From: Fimbriiglobus sp.
GTDB lineage: Bacteria > Planctomycetota > Planctomycetia > Gemmatales > Gemmataceae
Reading direction: 5' to 3'
Assembly: GCA_025352585.1 (NCBI GenBank)
Contig: JANXTD010000901.1
Span: 1 to 6,452 of the forward strand
DNA: 6,452 bases
The notes under the pieces were generated by a model. It saw nothing but the letters and a program-made list of their open reading frames with translations, did not search any database and was not told the origin of the DNA. The position numbers and the translations under genes are program-made. This document shows, in pieces, positions 1 through 5,206 of this stretch (within the stretch, counting starts at the first letter, position 1; the number at the start of each line of letters is the position of its first letter).

Positions 1-531
1 GGCTTCCAATCGACGTGGCACCCCGGCTGGTCCGTCCGCGGCTACGAGGAGGCGGCGATTTATGTGCTAGAACACCGCGAAACCGACCGGCCGGTCCTGA
101 TGGAGGGCGTGTTGAACGGCGGCTTCATCTACCAGGTCCGCCGGCACGACGCCACCCGGTCGCTGCGGGTGGTGCGCGGTGACAAGCTCCTGTACGCGGT
201 GCTCAGCGACCCCGCCAACGGCTACCGCGAGTTCGCCCGCACCGACGCGGAGTTGCTGGCGAAGCTGCACGAGGCCGACCCCGAGTACATCGTCGTCGAG
301 TTCCCGCAACTCTTCGAGTTGAACACGCCCCTCGGCCCGCGACTCCGCCACCTGATGTTGAGCCACCCGGAGCGCTACAAGCTGGAGCGGCGCGTCGTGT
401 TCGAGACGAACCACGACTCGTTCCGCTACGCCGGGCTGGAGATTTACCGCAAGCTCGACCGCAACCCCACGCCGACGCCGCCGGAGGCGATCCCGGTGCT
501 GGGCCTGGGCCGAAGCGTCGGGGGGCAGTAG
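1..531 (+). CDS. GT39/ArnT-like glycosyltransferase, C-terminal part (5' truncated)
   Basis: The frame is open from the first base and ends at TAG 529-531, giving 176 residues of a protein whose start lies outside the window. What is visible is soluble: no membrane helix, a region around VLMEGVLNGGFIYQVRR (codons about 35-51), then VVRGDKLLYAV and YIVVEFPQLFE, ending in a proline-rich tail. This resembles the C-terminal globular part of planctomycete family 39 (PMT/ArnT-type) glycosyltransferases, integral membrane enzymes that move a sugar from a polyprenyl-phosphate carrier to a protein or lipid on the outer face of the membrane. The catalytic N-terminal loop and the helices would be upstream, so activity cannot be judged here. 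The GTG at 64 and ATG at 100 are internal codons, since the frame continues through them. Family call is from remembered sequence style; other planctomycete membrane proteins with such a tail remain possible. Confidence 0.6.
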   Translation, partial: GFQSTWHPGWSVRGYEEAAIYVLEHRETDRPVLMEGVLNGGFIYQVRRHDATRSLRVVRGDKLLYAVLSDPANGYREFARTDAELLAKLHEADPEYIVVEFPQLFELNTPLGPRLRHLMLSHPERYKLERRVVFETNHDSFRYAGLEIYRKLDRNPTPTPPEAIPVLGLGRSVGGQ

Positions 532-539
532 CGGGCGTA

Positions 540-696
540 GGCGACTCTTGTTCGTCTTGTTAGCCGGACGCGCGAGCGACGGGAGCAAACCCGTAGGGAC
601 AATGTTGTTGGGGGGCGACCGCCTCGACTTCTCCCAGCGGCGTGGACCATTCGGGCTTGCTCCCCTCGCTGGCGCGTCGGGCTAACAAGAGTCGCC
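540..696. repeat. REPIN-like imperfect palindrome between convergent genes
   Basis: The left arm 540-592 and right arm 653-696 are reverse complements. Both start from GGCGACTC and run inward through TTGTTAGCC, the ACGCG core and GGGAGCAA to an end in CCC. Outside one insertion, the inner 36 bases match at 32 positions. The left arm carries 9 extra bases, a near-tandem copy (CTTGTTCGT next to CTTGTTAGC). The 60-base loop 593-652 shows no gene. Read as protein, the arms give LARRASEG and SPTRQRGE, peptides I recall as very common false products of Gemmata genomes, so this is probably one copy of a high-copy family. Lying between the 3' ends of two convergent genes, it could act as a bidirectional transcription terminator or RNA-stabilising hairpin, although it has no U-tract. 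Confidence 0.75.
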
Positions 697-726
697 TGCG
701 GCGGAGCCACGGAGTCGGTCGCCCCA

Positions 727-1284
727 TCACAGTTGCCGCACATGCGCTTCGAGGTCGTACTCGCGCACCAGCGCGTTCAGCGCCGCCTCGGCCGCCGCGT
801 AGCGCTCGGCGTCGAGCAGCAGCGTCACCTCGACGCGGCCGGTCAGCTCCTCCGGCGGCAGCTCGTCGAGGGCTTCGAGCCGCAGGTTGCGCAGCATCGT
901 CGGGCCGAAGCCGGTCAGCGTCGCCTCGGGCAGGCCGTCGAGGTCTTCGAGCAACGCCGCCAGCTTCGCGGGGTCGTAGCGGCCCTGGGCCTCTTGGTTG
1001 TTGAGCACGACGTTCAGCGCCTTCTCGCGCGCCTCCGTCAGCCGCACCACCGACACCGCGACGGTCGCGTAGCCGAGTTCGCGGAGGATGCGCAGACGGG
1101 CGTGACCGCCGACGACGCGGCCGGTCGTCTCGTTCCAGATCAGCGGCTCGACCAGGCCGAATTCCTCGAGGCTCCGCTTCAGCTTGCGGTACGCCGGCCC
1201 CTTGGGGTTGAGTGGCCGCCGCGGGTTGTACTTGGCCGGCTCCAACTGGTCGATGGCCAGGTCTTTCACTTCGAGTCTCTGCAT
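727..1284 (-). CDS. Orphan ParB/Srx-fold (ParBc domain) protein
   Basis: A 185-residue protein with a ParB N-terminal-type fold (ParBc, PF02195). Seen in order: a beta-strand lead-in with YNPR (19-22), SLEEFGLVEPLIWN (38-51), the signature VVGGHARLRIL (57-67, matching the GxxR/GERR nucleotide-binding box of ParB), then VVRLTEAREKALNVVLNNQ (79-97) and LLEDLDGL...LTGFG (111-127). Canonical ParB binds CTP through this box and then parS through an HTH; the HTH is missing here and the last 35 residues (VEVTLLLDAERY onward) form a short alpha/beta tail. The LNNQ...LTGFG pattern is the one I associate with ParB-like domains near or fused to phage or accessory DNA methylases, rather than chromosome segregation ParB. 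No ParA or methylase is beside it. The start is uncertain: ATG 1284 gives the usual N terminus, while GTG 1296 would add four residues; neither has a good ribosome site. Confidence 0.8.
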   Translation of the reverse strand: MQRLEVKDLAIDQLEPAKYNPRRPLNPKGPAYRKLKRSLEEFGLVEPLIWNETTGRVVGGHARLRILRELGYATVAVSVVRLTEAREKALNVVLNNQEAQGRYDPAKLAALLEDLDGLPEATLTGFGPTMLRNLRLEALDELPPEELTGRVEVTLLLDAERYAAAEAALNALVREYDLEAHVRQL

Positions 1285-1295
1285 CCGGTTGCTCA

Positions 1296-1468
1296 CGATC
1301 GGGTTTCGGGTGTCGGGTGTGGGGTGTCGCAGACCCGAGTCCGGCGTCCTGACAAGTGTTCACCCTGTCCACTTTACATCCCGATCCGTGAAACACTTCC
1401 GTCCCTGGCCGAAGACTCGATTGTCTGCGACACCCCACACCCCACACCCGACACCCGACACCCGATCG
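1296..1468. repeat. Heptamer-built long palindrome filling a divergent intergenic region
   Basis: The outer arms 1296-1334 and 1423-1468 are reverse complements, starting at CGATCGGG and ending at CGCAGAC. Each arm is a run of a heptamer, GGGTGT followed by C or G: four units on the left (the first degenerate) and five on the right, so the arms differ by one unit and one substitution. Symmetry continues more weakly inward: CGAGTC 1336-1341 pairs with 1414-1419, and AAGTGTTCAC 1354-1363 with GTGAAACACTT 1388-1398. The element reaches to within 2 bases of the transporter ATG and overlaps the alternative GTG of the ParB-like gene. It must therefore carry, or displace, both promoters. Heptamer repeats with CRVSGVGC-type translations are, from memory, frequent in planctomycete genomes. 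Confidence 0.75.
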
Positions 1469-1470
1469 AC

Positions 1471-2724
1471 ATGGATTTACCCCTTTGGACCGCCGCGCCG
1501 TTCGCGCTGCTGTTGCTCGCCATCGCAGTCCTGCCGATCGTCGCCGGGCACTGGTGGCACGCCAACCGGCACAAGGCCGCCGTCGCGCTGCTGCTCGCAG
1601 TGCCGGTGGCGATCTACCTTGCCGCGTCGGGGCCGGACACCACGGCGGCGCTCGTCCACGAGTGGGAGGACTACGGCTCGTTCATGGTCATGCTCACGGC
1701 GCTGTACGTCATCGCCGGCGGCATCGCGGTTGGGGCGACGGTCCCCGGTAAGCCGTGGGCCAACACGCTGACCCTGGCCGTCGGCGCGGTCTTGGCCAAC
1801 GTCATCGGCACCACCGGGGCGAGCATGGTGCTCATCCGGCCGCTGCTGCGCGCCAACGCCGGCCGCGACCGCGTGACGCACCTGCCGGTCTTCTTCATCT
1901 TCATCGTCTCAAACACCGGCGGCTTGCTCACGCCGCTGGGCGACCCGCCGCTGTTCCTGGGCTTCCTGCAAGGCATCGACTTCTTCTGGACCCTGCGGCT
2001 GTGGCCCGAGTGGCTGGCCGTGAACCTCACGCTGCTGGGCGTGTTCTTCGCGCTCGACACCGTGCAGTCGCGCCGCGAGTTGCGCCAAAGCGTGCCGACG
2101 ACCGTCGATTCGGTGACGATGCGGGCCATCCGCGGCTGGAAGTTGAACGGGCCGCTGCTGCTGGGCGTCGTCGCCGCGGTGGTCGGCCAGAAGTACCTGC
2201 CCAAGCCGGCGGCCGAGACGATCATGCTCGCGCTCACGCTGTTGTCGCTCGTGTTCACGCCGAAGGCGGTGCGGTCGGCCAACCAGTTCGCCTGGGGGCC
2301 GATCGTCGAGGTCGCCGTCGTCTTCGCCGGCATCTTCACGACGATGGTGCCGGCGCTGCTGCTGCTCAAGGTCCACGGCGGTGCCATCCCGGTCACGGAG
2401 CCGTGGCAGTTCTTCTGGGTGACCGGCCTGCTGTCGTCGGTGCTCGACAACGCCCCGACCTACCTGACGATGGCGACCCTCGCGGCCGACGGCCAGCCGT
2501 TAGCGTGGCTCCCGGCGAACCGGCCGGGGGTGTTGGCGGCGATCAGTTGCGGGGCGGTGTTCATGGGGGCGAACACGTACATCGGCAACGGCCCGAACTT
2601 CATGGTCAAGGCGATCGCCGAGGAGAGCGGCTACGCAATGCCGTCGTTCTTCGGCTACCTGGCGTACTCCGGGGCGGTGCTGCTGCCGGTGTTCGCCGCG
2701 GTGACGTGGGTATTCTTCCGGTAA
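1471..2724 (+). CDS. Ion transporter superfamily membrane protein (CitMHS_2 / NhaD-like)
   Basis: A 417-residue protein with about 12 hydrophobic segments and almost no soluble part. Diagnostic stretches are GTTGASM (113-119), SNTGGLLTPLGDPPLF (147-162), a second-half VLDNAPTYL (324-332) and GANTYIGNGPNFMV (366-379). The two halves each carry an Asn/Thr/Gly-rich re-entrant-type motif, as in the ion transporter superfamily that holds NhaD Na+/H+ antiporters, ArsB and citrate-metal symporters. I take it as the family annotated as putative citrate transport or sodium:proton antiporter (CitMHS_2). It should act in the cytoplasmic membrane, exchanging or co-transporting cations; Na+/H+ exchange is the more likely guess, but the substrate cannot be read from sequence. 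ATG 1471 is chosen because hydrophobic protein begins there and the frame upstream is antisense to the ParB-like gene. No Shine-Dalgarno is present: the palindrome's right arm ends 2 bases before the ATG. Confidence 0.8.
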   Translation: MDLPLWTAAPFALLLLAIAVLPIVAGHWWHANRHKAAVALLLAVPVAIYLAASGPDTTAALVHEWEDYGSFMVMLTALYVIAGGIAVGATVPGKPWANTLTLAVGAVLANVIGTTGASMVLIRPLLRANAGRDRVTHLPVFFIFIVSNTGGLLTPLGDPPLFLGFLQGIDFFWTLRLWPEWLAVNLTLLGVFFALDTVQSRRELRQSVPTTVDSVTMRAIRGWKLNGPLLLGVVAAVVGQKYLPKPAAETIMLALTLLSLVFTPKAVRSANQFAWGPIVEVAVVFAGIFTTMVPALLLLKVHGGAIPVTEPWQFFWVTGLLSSVLDNAPTYLTMATLAADGQPLAWLPANRPGVLAAISCGAVFMGANTYIGNGPNFMVKAIAEESGYAMPSFFGYLAYSGAVLLPVFAAVTWVFFR

Positions 2725-2732
2725 GCTCGACG

Positions 2733-2741
2733 TGGTATGAT
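2733..2741 (+). promoter_or_regulatory. Extended -10 promoter, probably leaderless, for the DUF2442 gene
   Basis: TGGTATGAT fits an extended -10 element (TGn followed by TATGAT, one change from TATAAT) in the 20-base gap after the transporter stop. The expected transcription start, 4-7 bases downstream, falls on one of the tandem ATG codons at 2745 or 2748. No Shine-Dalgarno lies upstream of them, so a leaderless mRNA is plausible. A good -35 box is not evident (TTCTTC near 2713 is poor). Confidence 0.42.
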
Positions 2742-2744
2742 GTC

Positions 2745-3068
2745 ATGATGCCTACGCTCACCGATGTCAACGTAACTAGCGACGCGCTGGCCGCCGAGTT
2801 GTCGGACGGACGCACGCTGTCGGTGCCGCTGGCGTGGTACCCGCGGCTACTGCACGCGACCCCGGCGGAGCGCCAGGCGTGGCGACTCGTCGGCGCGGGC
2901 AGTGGGGTGCATTGGCCGGCGCTCGACGAAGACATTAGCGTCGCGAATCTGCTCGCGGGTAAGCGATCCGGCGAGAGCCAGGGTTCGCTACGGCGCTGGA
3001 TCGCCGGCCGCGTCACCCCACCCACGCCGCGTCCGTCGGGGTCGATTTCGTCAACTCCGCCGGCGTGA
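2745..3068 (+). CDS. DUF2442 domain protein, solitary
   Basis: A 107-residue protein with the DUF2442 pattern: a short strand-rich lead (TLTDVNVTSDALAAEL, about residues 4-19), the SDGRTLSVPLAWYPRLLHAT block (20-39), then the highly typical GVHWPALDEDISVANLLAG (about 56-74) and a SLRRW helix near 83-87. The domain is small and soluble, of unknown function, and in many genomes lies beside DUF4160 genes in pairs that look like toxin-antitoxin modules. No DUF4160 gene is next to it here; its neighbours are a transporter 20 bases upstream and ndk in the opposite direction. The start is one of two adjacent ATGs (2745 or 2748). The last 18 residues, rich in Pro and Ser, lie beyond the domain and are encoded antisense to the end of ndk, so they may be a recent extension after loss of an earlier stop. 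Confidence 0.8.
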   Translation: MMPTLTDVNVTSDALAAELSDGRTLSVPLAWYPRLLHATPAERQAWRLVGAGSGVHWPALDEDISVANLLAGKRSGESQGSLRRWIAGRVTPPTPRPSGSISSTPPA

Positions 3069-3459
3069 ACCACAGCGCGATCTCGGTCGCGGCGTTCTCG
3101 GGGCTGTCGCTGCCGTGGACGAGGTTGTTCTGCACGCTCAGCGCGAAGTCGCCCCGCACGGTGCCGGGGGCCGCCTTCGCGCCGTCGGTCGCGCCCATCA
3201 GCAGGCGGCACGCGGCCACCGCCTCGCGGCCCTCCCAGACCATCGCCACCGTCGGGCCGCTGGTGAGGAACGTCAGCAGGGAGTCGTAGAACGGCTTGCC
3301 CTTGTGGACCGCGTAGTGCGCCTCGGCCAGCTCGCACGCCGTCGCCACGAGCTTCATCGCGACGAGGCGCAGGCCCTTCGCTTCGAGGCGGCCGGTGATC
3401 GCCCCGACGAGGCGGCGTTGCACGGCGTCGGGCTTCAGCAAGATGAGTGTCTGTTGCAT
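3013..3459 (-). CDS. ndk: Nucleoside diphosphate kinase
   Basis: A 148-residue Ndk, which moves the gamma phosphate of ATP to nucleoside diphosphates through a phosphohistidine, keeping NTP and dNTP pools balanced in the cytoplasm. Visible are TLILLKPDAV (4-13, with Lys9), the HYAVHKGKPFYDSLLTFLTSGP block (48-69, with Tyr49), VWEGREAV (74-81), Arg85, LMGATDGAKAAPGTVRGDFA (87-106), and the active-site loop NNLVHGSDS with catalytic His115. All the usual catalytic residues are present, so the enzyme should be active. The length is close to the family norm of about 140-150, with roughly 12 extra residues (TKSTPTDAAWVG) after the usual end; these are encoded in the overlap with the convergent DUF2442 gene. 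ATG 3457-3459 has an AAGG 10 bases upstream, an adequate if distant ribosome site. Confidence 0.97.
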   Translation of the reverse strand: MQQTLILLKPDAVQRRLVGAITGRLEAKGLRLVAMKLVATACELAEAHYAVHKGKPFYDSLLTFLTSGPTVAMVWEGREAVAACRLLMGATDGAKAAPGTVRGDFALSVQNNLVHGSDSPENAATEIALWFTPAELTKSTPTDAAWVG

Positions 3460-3489
3460 GGCGGGCGAACCTTGAATCTACGGGAAAGC

Positions 3490-3536
3490 GGCCGGCACGC
3501 GGCCGGGGGTTACCCCGTCAGGATGCGCCGCCGGCC
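3490..3536 (-). other. Possible structured 5' leader of ndk
   Basis: GGCCGGC 3490-3496 can pair with GCCGGCC 3530-3536, enclosing a small GGGG(TTA)CCCC hairpin at 3506-3516. If transcription starts at the proposed ndk promoter, this folded segment would lie in a leader of about 105 bases, upstream of the ribosome site. Such stems form easily in GC-rich DNA, so function is only a possibility. It does not match any riboswitch I know. Confidence 0.25.
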
Positions 3537-3570
3537 GGCAAACGTCCACCCGGTCGTAGCGGTTGCAGCG

Positions 3571-3598
3571 ATCACAGGCGGGGTCGGCGAAGTGACAA
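3571..3598 (-). promoter_or_regulatory. Candidate sigma70-type promoter for ndk
   Basis: On the minus strand, TTGTCA (3593-3598, 5 of 6 to the -35 consensus) is followed after 16 bases by TGTGAT (3571-3576, 4 of 6 to the -10). It points at ndk, whose ATG lies about 110 bases further. Spacing is one base short of the optimum. There is no experimental support. Confidence 0.35.
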
Positions 3599-3614
3599 GA
3601 TCGTTACCAACCGA

Positions 3615-3645
3615 TTAACCCCTCGGCGGTTGGACCTGCTAGAGT
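3615..3645 (+). promoter_or_regulatory. Candidate extended -10 promoter for the two-gene toroid operon
   Basis: TGC followed by TAGAGT (3640-3645) forms an extended -10 element; a weak TTAACC at 3615-3620 would be a -35 box with a long 19-base spacer. The predicted start near 3652 would give a 45-base leader that includes the strong ribosome site at 3684. It lies back to back with the proposed ndk promoter. Confidence 0.35.
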
Positions 3646-3683
3646 GGGCGCGTCGAGGTGGCGTGTCAACTTCTCCCCAGTCC

Positions 3684-3688
3684 GGAGG
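3684..3688 (+). promoter_or_regulatory. Strong ribosome binding site GGAGG
   Basis: GGAGG lies 8 bases before ATG 3697 and decides that start over the in-frame upstream codons from 3658. It is the only clear full-strength Shine-Dalgarno in the window, which suggests the operon behind it is translated well. Confidence 0.85.
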
Positions 3689-3696
3689 TTCACGAG

Positions 3697-5205
3697 ATGG
3701 CAAGGTTGTTGCGGCCGGTGGCGACACTGGCGGCGTTGGTCGGCGGGGCGTCGCTCGGGGCGTGGGCCGTCGGCGAGGAGCCGGCGCGTCCGCCGACGCC
3801 GGCCGTCGCGGTGAAGGTCGCGGCCAAGCCGGCGGCGCTCAAGTGCGCCGTCGAGCCGAAGCCGCTCAGCGAGGCGGTCAAGAAGGGGCTGACGTTCCTG
3901 GCGAAGGGGCAGCACGGCGACGGCGGCTGGGGGCAGGGCGGCGGCTGGCGCACCGGGGCCAAGAACAACGGCCGCGTCGAGGGCGATAACACCGCCGACC
4001 CGTCGGACATGGGCGACACCTGCCTGACGCTGTTGGCCTTCTTCCGCGCCGGCCACACCGCCACCGAGGGCGAGTACAAGGAGACCGTGCAGAAGGGGCT
4101 GAAGTTCGTCTTCCAGCGCGTCGAGAAGTCCGACGCCAAGGACCTGTACGTCACCGACGTGCGCGACACGCAAATGCAGTCGAAGATCGGGCCGTTCGCC
4201 GACACCTTCCTCGCCACGCTGATGCTCTCCGAGCTGAAGGGCCACGCCGGGGCCGACGACACGCGGCTGGCCAAGTGCCTCGACAAGGCGCTCGACAAGG
4301 TCGCCAAGAACCAGAAGGAGGACGGCACCTTCGCCGGCAACGCCGGCTGGGCACCCGTGCTGTCGCAGGGCCTCGCCACCAAGTCGCTGACCCGCGCCCG
4401 CCAGAACGGCGCGGCCGTCGCCGACGAACTGATCGCCCGCGCCACACGGCAGTCGCGCGACGCCGCGAAGGGGACCGAAGTCGCGGGCGGGGCACCGGTC
4501 GCGGGCAAGCCCGGTAAGCCCGGCGAAATCGCCAGCGCGGCGCTGCCGGCCAGCCCCGGCGGCTACGGGTTCGGGGGCGGCTTCGGCGGCGAAGGTGGCC
4601 TCCGGGGCGGCGGCTTCGGCGGGGCCGGGCCGGGGGCGGCGGGGGTGCCGCTGTACGCCAAGGGGCAGGCCGGCACCAACTTGCAGGACGTGGTCAACAG
4701 CGCCAACGCCGACGCCGCCAAGGCCAAGGACGTGATCGCTGACCCCAAGGCCCCGCAGGCCAAGAAGGACGAGGCGCGCAAGACGCTCGAAACCGCCGAC
4801 AAGCTCAACACCGACAACAACGAGTTCCAACGGGGCCTGGCGAAGGACGCCAAGGACGGCCGCTTCGTCGCCGGCTTCGGCTCCAACGGCGGCGAGGAGT
4901 TCCTGAGCTTCTTGAACCTCTCCGAGACGATGCTGGTCCGCGGCGGCAAGGACTGGGACGACTGGGACGGCAAGATGCAGGAGTCGCTGCCGAAGGCCCA
5001 GGACAAGAACGGCAGTTGGTCCGGCCACCACTGCATCACCGGCAAGACCTTCTGCACCGCGTCGGCGCTGCTGGTGCTACTCGCCGACCGTACGAAGTTC
5101 CCCGAGGACGTGCTGGCCGCCGCCCGCGCCGAGGCGAAGAAAGAGGCCGCGAAGCCGACCCCGCCGAAGGCGACCGACCCCGCGACCCCCGCCGAGAAGA
5201 AGTGA
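3697..5205 (+). CDS. Secreted prenyltransferase/squalene oxidase repeat (alpha/alpha-toroid) protein with Gly-rich insert
   Basis: A 502-residue protein starting with a Sec signal peptide: basic MARLLR, a hydrophobic core 8-21 and an AWA cleavage site at 22-24. The mature part shows degenerate QW-type motifs of the terpenoid-cyclase/prenyltransferase toroid: GQHGDGGWGQG (71-81), NQKEDGTFAGNAGW (205-218) and AQDKNGSWSGHHC (434-446). A GDTCLTLLAFFRAGH helix (106-120) fits the fold. Two parts are unusual: a glycine-rich stretch (288-316), followed by a Lys/Ala/Asp-rich probable coiled or flexible region (about 328-388), splits the repeats, and the C terminus (473-502) is Ala/Lys/Pro-rich. Near the end, HHCITGKTFC (444-453) holds His and Cys residues that could bind metal. 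No squalene-cyclase acid motif (DXDD) is seen, so a cyclase reaction is unlikely. Role unknown; an extracytoplasmic binding or structural function is my inference. It is the first gene of an operon, with one base to the next. Confidence 0.8.
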   Translation: MARLLRPVATLAALVGGASLGAWAVGEEPARPPTPAVAVKVAAKPAALKCAVEPKPLSEAVKKGLTFLAKGQHGDGGWGQGGGWRTGAKNNGRVEGDNTADPSDMGDTCLTLLAFFRAGHTATEGEYKETVQKGLKFVFQRVEKSDAKDLYVTDVRDTQMQSKIGPFADTFLATLMLSELKGHAGADDTRLAKCLDKALDKVAKNQKEDGTFAGNAGWAPVLSQGLATKSLTRARQNGAAVADELIARATRQSRDAAKGTEVAGGAPVAGKPGKPGEIASAALPASPGGYGFGGGFGGEGGLRGGGFGGAGPGAAGVPLYAKGQAGTNLQDVVNSANADAAKAKDVIADPKAPQAKKDEARKTLETADKLNTDNNEFQRGLAKDAKDGRFVAGFGSNGGEEFLSFLNLSETMLVRGGKDWDDWDGKMQESLPKAQDKNGSWSGHHCITGKTFCTASALLVLLADRTKFPEDVLAAARAEAKKEAAKPTPPKATDPATPAEKK

Positions 5206-5206
5206 C

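Noticed and set aside
560..1447. A 295-residue minus-strand frame containing LARRASEG and CRR/GVGC-type peptides
   Set aside because: It is a frame through two palindromic repeats and out of frame with the ParB-like gene; the peptides come from the repeats.
1296..1468. A CRISPR array or tandem-spacer structure in the heptamer runs
   Set aside because: The units are 7 bases with no spacers and are arranged as an inverted repeat; no cas gene is present.
733..1470. An upstream extension of the transporter frame, open from 733 and giving a 663-residue protein
   Set aside because: The extension is antisense to the ParB-like gene and crosses the palindrome; its residues are Arg/Gln/His-rich with no family pattern. 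The hydrophobic protein starts at ATG 1471.
2745..3068. A toxin-antitoxin pair based on DUF2442
   Set aside because: No DUF4160 or other toxin-like gene lies next to it; only 20 bases separate it from the transporter and the other side is ndk.
3604..5031. A 475-residue open frame on the minus strand
   Set aside because: It is the antisense shadow of the secreted toroid gene in GC-rich DNA; it is low in complexity (Gly/Val/Leu/Arg), has no motif, and the plus strand has a signal peptide and a ribosome site.
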